Shown here: positions 10,980 to 22,279 of the stretch, one piece after another
Layout: every line of letters starts with the position of its first letter
Position numbering within the stretch: the first letter of the stretch is position 1
Assembly: GCF_026914185.1 (NCBI RefSeq)
Contig: NC_070565.1
Span: 6,138,001-6,202,000, forward strand
Length of the DNA stretch: 64,000 bases
Reading direction: 5' to 3'
DNA from: Puccinia triticina
Taxonomy: Eukaryota; Basidiomycota; Pucciniomycetes; Pucciniales; Pucciniaceae
Notes under the pieces: model-generated
What the model was told of the DNA's origin: nothing
The model's database searches: none
What the model saw: the letters and a program-made list of their open reading frames with translations, nothing else
Position numbers and translations under genes: made by a program

Positions 10980-13229
10980 GCTGGCGTGGCGAGCAAATGG
11001 GTAGTAGTTGATGTTTTCTTCTTCGTTCTTGTTATGTAGACCAAGCGTTCAAGCGAGCCTGCTCCAGAATCAATCTCGACAAGAATTATTCCACGTCCAG
11101 CTTTACAAGGAATTCATTTCGATTTGCTTGAAGGCCACCTTGCTACCAACAAAGACGAGGGTGATCACGCGAAATCCTTTTCGTGCAGAGACGCGTCTAC
11201 GAGTTGCGATCGGTGTAAAGATGTTTCTAAAAACACCCGGAAGGGACCATCAGTTTCCCGAAAAGAGAAAAAGAGACTTCCTTTTCCTGGACATATGATC
11301 CTTTTGGACTCACTGTGATAAAGCCGGCGGCTCGCTTTAGCTTCAATAGACAAATTGAAGGTGGTGAAATCAGCCGGGGGAAGTCGTGATGTCGTAATAA
11401 TTCACCCGAGGGATTTCGGGGGCCCTTATGCATCGCGAGAGCTTTGGGAATTCATGCGCGAGCTCCGGCGCGGAAAGCTAACGTGCATATGCATGCGGAT
11501 GTGGACATCAACCACACTCCAGCCGCTCTGCGGCCTGCAAGGCCATAAAGCCGGGCGCACCCCGCCGGGCCATCTCGCCCTCACACTCAAACCAGACACC
11601 CCAGCCTAATCGAGGAAACCGTTCCGGGAAGCACCGGTCAGGCAGCTGTTTGATGAAGGCAGGAGTCATTTAGGGTAAGTAATTTTTGCACCTTTATTCT
11701 CCAGACCTCAATCAACGACGCACGCATTGCATAAAGGAGACACATGATGGATCATATAACACCAAATAGGAAGAGCCCGCTTAGACTTGAATACTTCTGG
11801 ATAGCCGAGTAGAATCGCCCTCAGCACCATCTTTGTCCTTCGGGGCAAAATGAAAGCTATGGAAAGATTTCTCTGATGTTTGACCTCTGCAGTCTCAACC
11901 CTGTACGACGGACCATCAGTGAACGGTCTCCAATAAGCTTGTTGAGAAGCTGTTCTACTCAAATGGTGTCCTTGTTCTTGTCGTGGATGACCAGTTGATT
12001 ATTCTGAATTCCAAACCTTCCTCCTCCCCCTGCCCGATAATCATGCAAGAAAACAATATACTGACCTTTTTGCTTCCTGTGCTTACCCAATCTAATCCAG
12101 GCAGTCCCTTCCGCGTCTGTTTATCTATGGTTGTACACCCCAGGTCGCGGTCGATTGGGTGCCGACGTAATGAGTTGCGTCGGCCCGACCCCACCATGAC
12201 CACGCAGTTTGGCTGGCCGAACTGATGTCTCGTAGCGAGATGTATCGGGGCTTTTCGTCGGCTGTCTCCCGACAACGGGCCCACGGAGTGGCAGCTGTCA
12301 GCTGCTCGCATCCTCCTTGGCAAAAACATTGCTCTGCTCGAAATCGAACCCATCAGGTTGGCGGATCATGCTGGTCCGTGGTCCAGCCACTCGCCGCTGG
12401 ACCAATCTTAATTACCAATTGAGAGTCATTTGTTGTATATAATCCCTAATTCAATCTATGTCTTAGTACGTTTGCCGATCCTGATCTCGTTTTTTTTAGA
12501 AGTCCTTTTGTTTTGACTTTTTTTTGCAAAACATTGAACACCTGTCCCCTCTTTCTTGCAGCAAAAGAGGCACAGCTAGGTGACTTGGTCAAAAAAAAAC
12601 TTATCAACTGGTTTGATTGTTTTGCCGACCCGGACAGCGAGCCAATCATGACCGATGCTCGATGCGACTCCAAACAGCTGGCGGCGTTGGCTTGCTCAGT
12701 TGGACAAGCCTCCGTCCGCTGCTGAGTCTTGTTGGACTCCGGTTTGACAGGCAATCAAGCCAACGAAGTTGATCAAGCATACCCAACCCAATGACCATGA
12801 CACATTGACCACCACTTCACGACCAGGTATTAAACATAGCACAGAGCCTCGTTTGCTACCAGGCAACATTGCACAGCTCAGTAGAATTATGTGCCTTTGA
12901 ATCCTGCCACAATTATTCCTATCAAACCAGTGTGATTGGCTGATTTCTTTGGCAGCCATATCGGCCGCTCTTTGGGGTCGAGGAGAACCCTGCTCATTTC
13001 CAATCCCTACGCCGGCTGGAGAAGGTTATTAATTTGTATCAAGAATGGCAGGGCAGTAAGTGTGCGAAAGTCTGTGAAGTCCCAGTAGGCTTCCGGTATT
13101 TGTGTCTTAAAGCACCAATTTGGAGCCAAAAACCAAGAGAATTGATGTAGATTTTGGAGTGTCCCTACCAAAACTGAATGGCCCCTATAGGTCCAGAGCC
13201 CCCTAAAAAATGCTGGCTGTTGACATTTA
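10980..13229. other. Gene-free spacer upstream of POM152
   Basis: No convincing gene. Short open frames lack coding character and family matches. The stretch 12320-12415 on the minus strand has a tRNA-like A box (TGGTCCAGCGG) and a B box (GGTTCGATTTC) separated by 43 nt, but no clean cloverleaf; it may be the head of a SINE or a tRNA relic. Confidence 0.4.
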
Positions 13230-13425
13230 GGGTGTTCAAAGTTGACTTGCATAAAATCATAACACCATAAAATCATAAAATTCTGAGCTGAAAAAAAAAT
13301 GTACCACCCAAACACTCAAATTACAGCAAGATTTCTAGAATGGTACATATGAAATCATCACTTGAAAGTTTTCTGATTTTATGATTTTATGTATTAAAAA
13401 TTTTATGATTTCAACTTTGAACACC
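13230..13425 (+). mobile_element. 196-bp MITE, PIF/Harbinger-like, TSD TTA (copy 1)
   Basis: Ends are terminal inverted repeats (GGTGTTCAAAGTTGA / TCAACTTTGAACACC) with TAAAATCATAA-rich subterminal DNA. TTA flanks both sides (13227-13229 and 13426-13428). A second copy in inverse orientation lies at 13669-13865. There is no coding capacity; it presumably moves using a PIF/Harbinger transposase elsewhere. Confidence 0.8.
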
Positions 13426-13497
13426 TTAATTTGCAATTGTAGACCTTAAGATGACTGTGCGCAGACGCTTATCTTCTGACCCATGAGGGAAAAGTTA

Positions 13498-13923
13498 GGC
13501 CCTGTTTGGCAGTGTGATTATTACGCAATAAATAATCTTGCCATGTCCCCCTACATTGTGTAAGACATAACTTTTCCGCCTGATCTTTTGGAAGTAAACT
13601 GCCAAGCCTTATGAGGGTTTACTTTCAAAAGATTATCCTAAGAAGACATGTTTTACCATATGTAATTAAGGTGTTCAAAGTTGAAATCATAAAATTTTCA
13701 ATACATAAAATCATAAAATCATAAAACTTTCAAGTGATGATTTCATATGTACCATTCTAGAAATCTTGCTGTAATTTGAGTGTTTGGGTGGTACATATTT
13801 TTTTCAGTTTAGAATTTTATGATTTTATGGTGTTATGATTTTATGCAAGTCAACTTTGAACACCCTTAATGTAGCATATTTCCTATTATTACGCTGCGTA
13901 ATATGACACTGCCAAACAGGGCC
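13498..13923 (+). mobile_element. 426-bp MITE with GGCCCTGTTTGGCAGTGT ends, TSD TTA
   Basis: Terminal inverted repeats GGCCCTGTTTGGCAGTGT and its complement bound the element, with TTA on both sides (13495-13497 and 13924-13926). The 3-bp TTA duplication fits PIF/Harbinger-type MITEs. A different MITE (13669-13865) has inserted inside it, so this element is older. Confidence 0.8.
13669..13865 (-). mobile_element. 197-bp MITE, inverted copy of 13230-13425, TSD TTA
   Basis: Reverse-complement near-copy of the MITE at 13230-13425, flanked by TTA (13666-13668, 13866-13868) and nested inside the 13498-13923 element. The two copies make a roughly 200-bp-armed inverted repeat spaced by about 240 bp. 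Confidence 0.8.
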
Positions 13924-14240
13924 TTAATAAACTCAAGGAAACAGATTGTTATGAGCTGTAGCCCGGGCTCCGCAGCGCAGACTCCCATGTATTGTCTTTT
14001 GCTTATTGCTTGGACTTCGTGAAGAAGTTCAAGCGGTAAAGTTATGTGGTTATTGGGCACAGCTCAAGTTTAAGCTGAAGCAATCTGCCCGTGCCACCCA
14101 CAGCATGGGGATTGTGACGTCATCAATACTAAGCTGTGTGGATGGCAATATCCATGGTCAGCAGCCTGATCCCCCCCCCTACCGTTCCGGCTTCCGCCTC
14201 ACGTTTTCGACTCAACAACGCAGCCTCCACGACCAATCCG

Positions 14241-15340
14241 ATGGCTTTCCGACCGTATGCACCGGCAACCAAGATTGCTGTGGTCCGGATGGCTCTCCAG
14301 GGGATCAGTTTGGCGGAGATCTGTCGGATGCTGAGTCTTTCAGTCTCTCAGCAGTTGTTCTCTCGCTGGCTACACCTATTCGAAGAAAGTCGCTGCGTCA
14401 TAAAGGATCCGGACGAGTACAAGGCCCGGGGCCGACCGAGCACACTCACCAACGACGAGTGTGAGTTCATTGTTGAACTTGTTCGATCAGAGCCCGGCTT
14501 GTTCTTGGCAGAAATCCGAGAACAATTATACGACTCGTCCGGGACCCTACTCTCCATCGAGGCGGTCCACAGAAACCTTGTCAATCGATTGTCGATAACG
14601 TTAAAGAAACCCAAAACCCGCAACATTCGCAAATACAGCTATATCGAGCAGATGGAATTTTTCCCCGCTGACTTTTTGGTATTCACAGGCAAGTATCCCA
14701 AGACATCTGGGGTATCTGTGCATTAACTAACTTGGTTTTTGTTGTCACAGATGAAAGCTCATTCTGTGACAACGACCTCCTTCGATCGTACGCTAGGTCA
14801 GTGCGAGGGACCCCAGCAGCTTGGTTTGTTGTCAACCAAAATCCTCTCCGCTTGAGCCTACTCGCCGCCATCTCGATTGATGGACTTGCAGCTCTCACCA
14901 CGACTCCCGAAACATTCACCGGGCATAAATTTGAACATTTCTTAGAGCATGACTTGGTAAGTCTCAAGTCTCTTTCCCTATATCTGTTCAGTTACACGAC
15001 TGACACCACAAACCAGCTCCCTCGCATGAATCGCTACCCAGATGTCAATTCTGTTTTGGTTTGTGACAACGCCGCTGTCCACCGCGGCGAACGGGTGCCG
15101 GACCTTTGCGAGGCGGCTGGGGTCCGACTTTTGTACCTCCCGCCGTATTGCCCTGAGTTAAATCCGATCGAGCTTGGATTTGCAGCCATCAAGAGCAACT
15201 TACGGGCGTCTCAGGTCCTTAACAATGCCATCGACCCCAAATGGGAAATACAAAAGGTAACTGGCAAACTCCTGACTGCTGAGTTCAGCTACAAAGTCTT
15301 TCGACATGCTGGCTACTGTGTTCCCCCCAGTCTGAACTGA
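14241..15340 (+). CDS. Tc1/mariner-type DDE transposase, spliced, 325 aa
   Basis: Cut-and-paste transposase of the IS630/Tc1/mariner class. Exons: 14241-14688, 14751-14956, 15017-15340. The first intron is GC-AG (GCAAGT donor) with a TTAACTAAC branch site; the second is 60 nt and in frame. The N-terminal about 110 residues hold a helix-turn-helix region (VRMALQGISLAEICRML, then KARGRPSTLTNDE). The catalytic domain has Asp150 (FTDESSF), Asp235 (VLVCDNAAVH) and Glu270 (CPELNPIELGF), a DD34E spacing. The triad is complete and there is no stop or frameshift, so the protein may be active. I could not find matching terminal inverted repeats around it, so it may be a recently dead copy, an element with very diverged ends, or a captured gene. 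Confidence 0.85.
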
Positions 15341-16078
15341 AGAATCTCTGCTCTTCTGCTCTCACCTTCATAAATCAGTGATGCTTACCAGTGAAGTGTC
15401 TTATCTCTGATTAGTTAAAAAAGCCATGTAGAGTATTATCCACCATATTTACTGTCTTACTCGAGATCATTTCCTGTCTCCAAGCCAATTGTTACCTATA
15501 ATGTGCCTTGACTATGCTTTAAAAATTAGCTTGTAACGTGAAATGGAAGTCTGCAAATGCACAATGAAACTTGATCTATAAGGAACTGATCTCTTGGACA
15601 TTTGGGTACAAAGGCCCTGTGGTTTCTTCTCAATAGCCATGCCAACTTTGAACAGTCATTTTGATTGGTAGGCAGTTCATGGACCATAGTGCAGTGCCAG
15701 CGCTTTAATAGGTCTTGCAATAAATAGTCTCTTGTCCCTCAAATGTTGTCATCCCATTCTGATTTTTTGAATCAAATGTGAACGGTTGGTCTTGATTTCA
15801 TGTGATATAAAGTGGCCAGTTGCGGTGGAGGTAATCAAACATGGTAATTTTTATGAGACAAGATAAAATCAAGCTAAAGTTTACTTTAAGGCTTCAATTC
15901 ATGATAGAAGTTATTGGAGAAGCAAGACTGGGTAACTTTAAGACTACAATGGGTTATACTTTGGAACTTTGAGGCTACAATGCAATATTCTTTTAGGAAA
16001 TTTAAGGCTACAAGGGGGTATTTTTTTAGGTTAAATGCTCGATGATTCTGTGAATGAGGAAGAAAAAGTGATAGAAAT
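15341..16078. other. AT-rich spacer, nothing recognised
   Basis: Spacer between the transposase gene and the convergent unrecognised gene. A short imperfect series of ggctacaa/ttaaggctac words (15890-16010) suggests a decayed minisatellite. No gene is supportable. Confidence 0.4.
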
Positions 16079-17385
16079 CTACTCAGAAGATTTAAATCTT
16101 TCAAACTTGTGGACATTGTTGCGCAACTGTGCAACAAAGACATCAGGTAAGCCCCACTGTCTCATTATCTCTCGGGTTATGTCTTTTGATTGGAAAACTT
16201 TGGGATTTGTCGCCTTGTTCTGGGTAAGAATGGCGATGATACCTTCTCTATCTGACGCTGGTATCTTGACAAATGGAAGATACTCGTTGAGGAGGTTCAA
16301 TTCGAGATCGATTACGGACGCGCTGTCAGAATTGGACTCGGGGCCGGGGCTCCAGTGGGTAGACAGATTCTGGATTTTGCGTTTTTTCAACGTGGACAAC
16401 TTCTTGAATTTCAAATCAGCAGGGGGGGTGCGAACGTCTACTCCCGCCTTCCCTTCAACCTACAAAAGCAACCAGCTGTCAGTGTTAGGAGAATCGATGA
16501 GAAAAATGAAGAGCAAATACGGACAATGGCATGGGCCTATTGTTGGACCATAGCAGGAGTCAGAGGTATATATTGAGTGGGATTGGTCGGGTCAATATGC
16601 ACAGGCATTCTTGTTTTGTACTTCACGTTGGGCAGGTTTGCAGCAAATATTTGATTAGTATAAAGATTGATCACATTGAAATCACCGGCAACGGTGATTG
16701 ATGAAGGATCAGATGGATTGGTAGCCTTTGACAATGAGGCGGATATCGCAGCCTTTTGGGTCAAGACATGCTTCTTGACGTCGATGACGGCCTTAGCTTG
16801 CTTCTTGGTGGTCTTGGGGTTGATCATGAGCAGTTCCATTGACGCCTTTGTGCGGTCCCGGCCAGTCAAAATGATGGCAGCAGTCCAGTAATCGAATGAA
16901 GACTCATCTGTGATTTGGTAGTCAGCGGACTTCTTGAACTGGTTGCCATCAGCAATATTCATCGAGACTTTCCACTCCATCCGTGGTGATCCTTTGATAA
17001 TGGCATTTCGAATGAGATCGCCGGCGCCGTCAAACTGATCATTGCACTTGCTTGCAACAAACTCTTGGAAATCCTTGAGGGTTGACAAAGCGAGGAATTC
17101 AATCGGGAAAAACTTCGGCTTCTCGGATTTGATCATTGCCCACGTCAATTTGTTTGTTTTCGAAAACTTTTCATAGAACAACTTAAAACTGGTGTTGCAG
17201 TCAATCACCTGAGGCTGAAGACCAGACAGCTGTTTCAGTATCACTTTGATCTAGAGAAAACAAAAACTTACGGTCAATTGCGCCGGTTGCGGACCAAGCC
17301 TGCGAATCCGCCATAATTCGGAGGCCAAGAAGTATCCCGCCAGAGGATTCTCCCTGTTGAAAAGATCGAGTCCAATCCGAGACAT
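16079..17385 (-). CDS. Unrecognised protein, likely rust-restricted family, 3 exons, ~386 aa
   Basis: I do not recognise a function. Proposed exons: 17272-17385, 16549-17214, 16079-16459, summing to 386 residues with matching phases. The first exon starts MSRIGLDLFNRENPLAGYFL. The acceptor of exon 2 could also be at 17208, because several CAG triplets are in phase. The second intron uses a weak GTCCAA donor and a strong TTTTGTAG acceptor; without it the frame stops at 16537. The middle part is rich in beta-type hydrophobic patterning (EWKVSMNIADG, YWTAAIILTGRD); the C-terminal about 70 residues are predicted helical with QWGLPDVFVAQL, loosely SAM-like. There is no signal peptide or membrane segment. 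Coding character is clear from uninterrupted frames and intron logic. Confidence 0.65.
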
Positions 17386-18566
17386 CTTTGTAGCAACAAT
17401 GAGACTAATAACGACTAAAAAGGGAGCAGAAATTTCGTTAGCTGGAGCCTTTCAAATGCCACGACTGGACACAGCCTTCCTGGCTGTGCCAAAGTGGCAG
17501 TGATCCTGTTTTCACGCCACAAGGCAAAAACAAAAATAAATAAATCATGGAATGCCATGATTTTTGCACAGCAAGCAGGACCATCCGTCCAAGCTTTCTG
17601 CAAAACACAATACATAGACTACACATAAATGTCACGAACCATGCTCAAGGTTTGAGAGCCTGGAGATCCAAGCCTCTTCCTCATCCTGCAATCTACCATC
17701 TTGGATCCACAACCCCCAGAACCCCAGACTCCAGACTCCATCTTCCTCTCCACAGAACAGACCATAACACAGATGCTTTTTTAATAGAAAAAAGCATGAA
17801 TTTGGAAGGGAGGAAGCCTCAAATCACACAACCAGAATGTGAAAATGTAGGTGGTTCATCCCCTCTCATCCACTACTGAAAATTTGGTAAGGTTGAGTCT
17901 TCAGGGCTTAAACTTAAACACCACCTGGCAAAGCCTCAAGGCTAGCCAAGCAAGGAGGGACGTGGATGTGGCACAAGATTCAGTGACCCTTTGAGTATTT
18001 ATGTATGTATGCCCTTAGCAGAGTCTGGCAGGCAAGCCTTCATCAAGTCGCAAACCAAAGCCACAAACAAACTTGCTCTAGCTTGCTTCTAGCTTGCTCT
18101 GCTTCTGGAAATCTGGTGACATCCAGCAGCATCCAGCGTAGAAATTGATTTTTCCATAGCGCATGTCAACGTCATCATCAGGCACTTGCCTCGACATTTC
18201 ACTCTTGAAGGTTATATATCCCGCTGTTGTGCTTGTTAATGTGCGCTTCGCGCCTCCTCGGAGAGGCAGTTAAGCTGCCTCAAGCTGCTCGTTGTTGATA
18301 CGAGCTCACTGTGTATCCACACACACAGTGAGGAGAGGGTGAGGAGACAGAATCCCCTAGGCAGTGAGGGGGTGGTCTCAGGTGCTCTCCGGTGAGCTGA
18401 TGAGCCGTGAGAGTCCTGCCTTCAGAGCCTGATAGTCGCTTACTTTTTGGTCTCTTGAGACTTGGCCTGTCTTGAGTAAAAATGCCTCACCTGGACAGCT
18501 CATCTGTGCCCTGGGATTTCTTGCTTGTGAATTCTTTACCTTCAACCAAATCCAATCACATTCGCT
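17386..18566. other. Spacer and 5' flank of the glyoxal oxidase gene, two hairpins
   Basis: No gene. Just upstream of the oxidase are a TATATAT string (about 18209) and two short hairpins: GAGGCAG-TTAAG-CTGCCTC (about 18264-18282) and CTCACTGTGT-loop-CACACAGTGAG (about 18306-18335). They might belong to a promoter, a UTR or an old insertion end. Confidence 0.4.
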
Positions 18567-20976
18567 ATGCTTCCGAATTCCTACTTTTCTCCATTCGTTT
18601 TGCTGGTCCTCGGCGCAGTTTCCATATTGCTCCCTTGGCGTCGATTTGGGTCCTTTCCAGAAATTCAGCACGTCAATTCTTCGCTATCATCGTATTCTTC
18701 CACAAGGACGAGAGACTCTCCGAACGAAAATTCTTCAAGGTCACCAGATGGCCTAATTCAACATGAAACGAGGAACTCTCGAGGTGATCGGTTACCTTCT
18801 ACCTCGCAAACGCTGATGGCCATCAATACCTCCTCCGTAACTTTAGGTTTGGCCAAATACACTCCTGTGAAGGCCCATCCAAGTTCCAACTCCCTGTTTT
18901 TAAGTAAGGGACTCCATAAAACCACTGAGCGCAAGAGGGCAGATGGTTCAACCACAAGCTGGTCACTCTTGCTGAAGGGAACGACGGGCGTTTCGGCACA
19001 GCAGATTTCGGTTGTAGGCGAAAAACATGCCCTGATTATTGACAAGGTGACGGTGACTTCTTGATTATAGTTTTCAAATAAGTAACGTTTCACAACTAAT
19101 GCCCTAGTGTGTATGACCTTTTTCTTTCCCTCCCCCCGTGAGCACAGGTTGAGCATAACCCACTCATGATCAATGGTCGTCCGGCCTGGGCGGCGTTGTA
19201 CAACTTGGAGACTGATGAAGTCATGCCACTCAGCTTGAAGTCCAACTCATTCTGTGCTGGTGGGAGCTACCTGAGCAATGGCACTTTGCTCAAGTGAGAA
19301 AAACGGATTCAAAAATAAATCAACATCATGCATATGATATCTAACCTCTCCCTACATTGTCACGACAATTACAGTATAGGCGGGAACGCGCCTGAATTCG
19401 AAAAAGCCGAGTTTGGAGATACCAACGGTCTTCAGTCCATTCGGTTCTACACGCCTTGCGATGATGGCAAATGTGTCATTAACGAATACGACAATATTAA
19501 ACTGACCGCTGCACGTTGGTATCCTACCTCAGCTCGTCTCCCAGATGGCAGTGTCATAATTGTTGGCGGAAGTACAGAGGGTGCCTTTAGGTAAGGCAAT
19601 CACACTATCTTCATTGCCGGGCAGGGGTGCCAGATTTACTCACTTCTCTCCATTTTTTTTTCTTCTAAAAAAAAGGAATAGTGCTAGAATTAACAATCCG
19701 ACAATTGAATATTATCCCCCCAAAAGCTTTTCATTCAGTTCAAAATCTCCGATTTATTCGTCTTTCCTCAACCGAACCTTGATAACCAATTTGTTCCCCA
19801 TCGTCATTGTACTTCCGATACCCGAGACGATTTTCATTGCAGCCAACAATGATGCGATGCTCTACAACTGGAAAACCAACACGGAGAGTCCACTTCCGCC
19901 GTTTCCTAACGGAGTTCGAGTCACTTATCCGTTCACGGGTTCAGGCCTCCTCCTACCCCTATCTCCTCTGAACGGTTACAAACCCGAGGTTTTAGTTTGT
20001 GGCGGAACAAATTTAGACGACCGTTTGCCAGTTACTTCCCTGAGGGTATCTGATCCGGCAAGTCCTCAATGTGTTAGGATGGTGCTTACCACTCCCGGGA
20101 TCAAAGAAGGTTGGAAGATAGAGCAGATGCCTACCCCAAGAATCATGCCCGACTTGATCATGATGCCAGACGGGAAGGTTTTGATTGTAAACGGCGCCAA
20201 GACCGTGAGTATCAGATCACCTCACCACTGGTCACGAAACCTAAAGTTGAAAACTAGCTCAACAACGTTGATCTCGAAATGACCAACAGGGAGCTGCAGG
20301 TTACGGCAATTTGGTCGATAAGGTTGGGAATTCCAACGCCGACAATCCAAATTTCACCCCCGTGCTTTACGATCCTACTGCGACAGTAGGACAGCGATTT
20401 ACCTCGCAAGGGATGCCAACTTCAACTATCCCTCGACTGTATCATTCAGTAGCTACGATAGTCCCTAATGGAAAAATAATGATTGCGGGAAGCAATCCAA
20501 ACAAGGATGTTACAACCCGAAAGTATCCAACTGAATACAGAGTCGAATGGCTGTCTCCCCCGTATATAGATGATCCCTCTCGGCCAGTGATTTCTGAATT
20601 TCCACGCATCGCAAACTATAAGCAGCAGATTACTGTGAAACTTGGCGGGACTGGGCCGGACCTCTCAAAGCTGCGTGTTGAAGCCGTCTTGCTAGATCTG
20701 GGATTTGGTGATTACTTCTTTAATCTTGCTTTTTCACTCAACAGAATCCAACTTCTGACCTCATCTGTTTCATCAGTCACACATTCGGTGCATATGGACT
20801 CTCGGCTAGTCAAGATGGAAACTGCGGCTGATCTGCAAAACAACGTGTTAAAGGTAGTCATTCCCCCCTCTCCGGAAATATACCCACCTGGATACGCCTG
20901 GCTCCACGTTCTAGTAAATGGTATACCAAGCACTGGAAAAAGGATTATGATAGGATCAGGGAAGCTCAATGTTTGA
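18567..20976 (+). CDS. Glyoxal oxidase-type copper-radical oxidase, 6 exons, 662 aa
   Basis: Extracellular oxidase of the galactose oxidase/glyoxal oxidase family; it oxidises aldehydes and yields hydrogen peroxide. Exons: 18567-19046, 19148-19293, 19375-19590, 19676-20204, 20290-20707, 20777-20976. The N-terminus has a hydrophobic segment (FVLLVLGAVSILLP) suited to a signal peptide or anchor. Family blocks: TTGVSAQQISVVG, then SNSFCAGGS, NIGGNAPEF, AARWYPTSARLPDGSV, RIMPDLIMMPDGKVLIVNGAKT, RLYHSVATIVPNG and VTHSVHMDSRLVKM. Expected copper/cofactor residues are all present: Cys196 and Tyr258 (cross-linked pair), Tyr508 and His509, His602. The spacing Tyr508 to His602 (94) equals that of Phanerochaete glyoxal oxidase. 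The last intron is a multiple of three without a stop, so retention would insert 23 residues before the His ligand. No C-terminal GPI signal is seen. Confidence 0.93.
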
Positions 20977-21571
20977 AGGAACTGCTTAACAAATCTTCTT
21001 CAACATATCAACTTGACTTTCCGTTATGAGTATTATCAATACCCAGCAAATGTTCAATTCTCACTCAAATCTTGAGCATACCAAAGTTAAACCTAATTCA
21101 ATTGGGCTGTCTAGTGACCACTGACAACTAAACAAAAATTTGAATCTACAACAACTACATACAAGTGCAAATGTACAGTTCCCTACCAGATGTTTATGGC
21201 TGTCTGACTACATACCCCCTCCACCCCTGGTCATAAAAATTGGTAGGGTCCTGTTAACTTTGGTAGATGCATAGAATAGCTTGTAAGCATAACAAATTAG
21301 CTACTTTTTCAGAGATTTTCTCAATGAAGCCCAATTTTGGCCATCCAGGTTCCTCAGAGGGTCCCATCTGTAGATAATTATGTGTGAAAATCTCATGTAA
21401 TTTGGATTTTGTCTTGTACTGACTGGTGTGATTTTGTGGGCCCCCCAGAAGTGATCTAGAGCCCAAAAAGCTAGGTTTCCCTGCAAGCATCTGGACTTTG
21501 TGGGTCCCAGATTGCACGGGAGTTCCTCCACTATCCAAGACTCAGAATAGAGATGATCATTTTCCAAGTGT
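20977..21571. other. Intergenic, nothing recognised
   Basis: 3' flank of the oxidase gene followed by repeat-like DNA. The words GAAGTGATCTAGAGCCC / GGGCCCCCCAGAAG recur near 39.0 kb, showing dispersed repeat origin. Confidence 0.35.
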
Positions 21572-21902
21572 TGGCTGGTACCTGCCACCCTTCAGCAGGT
21601 ACCTGTGTGCCCTTTTGGCTGATCAGGACTTGGAGCTATTTTACTAAAATGTAATACTCCTCACACACCATATGTAACTTCAAGAGCACACAGGTATGCT
21701 GAAGGGTGGCAGGTACCAGCCAAAAGGTGAAAGTGGCTACGTCTAACTCAGAAGAGCAACTAGTTATACCCAGTCAAGCTTGCCCCATTGTAAAAACCCT
21801 TCAATGAAGGGTGTCAGGTACCAGCCAAAAGGTGAAAACTTCAAAGTGGATACATCTAACTCAGAAGGGCAACTAGTTATACCCAGTCAAGCTTGCCCCA
21901 TT
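21572..21902. repeat. 36-bp inverted repeat plus ~90-bp tandem duplication
   Basis: The arm GGCTGGTACCTGCCACCCTT (from 21572) recurs inverted at 21686-21721. Its right arm runs into a roughly 90-bp block starting at 21709 that is repeated from about 21811 (CAGGTACCAGCCAAAAGGTG through CAAGCTTGCCCCATTGT). It looks like the end of a transposon with a local duplication. Confidence 0.6.
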
Positions 21903-22279
21903 GTGAAACCCCTTAACATGGACGTCAGGGGTTTCACAAGAATTTCAAATATCATCCTTGACCAGCACTCAAGACCCATCATTCCTCCCTTTTCCTAGCC
22001 CAGCAGAGAGCAACACCTTAAATATGGCACTTCGGTACCCGTGTGGGGGTACCCAGCACCCGCAGGCAGGTACCGCTGTGGTATGCTTTATGGTTACCCA
22101 TCTAGCCCATTTCAAAATTTTCCATTTTCTCATATGTACACTCACAAATCAACCAATACGGCAGTACCACTGGATTCTACGGCTAAAACTACACAAGACA
22201 CCATGGACAACACACCTTAAACCCTCTGGATCAGAAGATACAACCCCTTCAAGATACCATCAGTAAGTTTCATACACAC

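Noticed and set aside
15241..15290. Possible third intron near the transposase C-terminus (GTAACT ... GCTGAG)
   Set aside because: Reading through keeps a normal family-like C-terminus, so no intron is needed.
17251..17271. 21-nt apparent intron in the unassigned gene
   Set aside because: Too short for a spliceosomal intron; in-phase acceptors 36 or 42 nt further downstream give 57- or 63-nt introns and were preferred.
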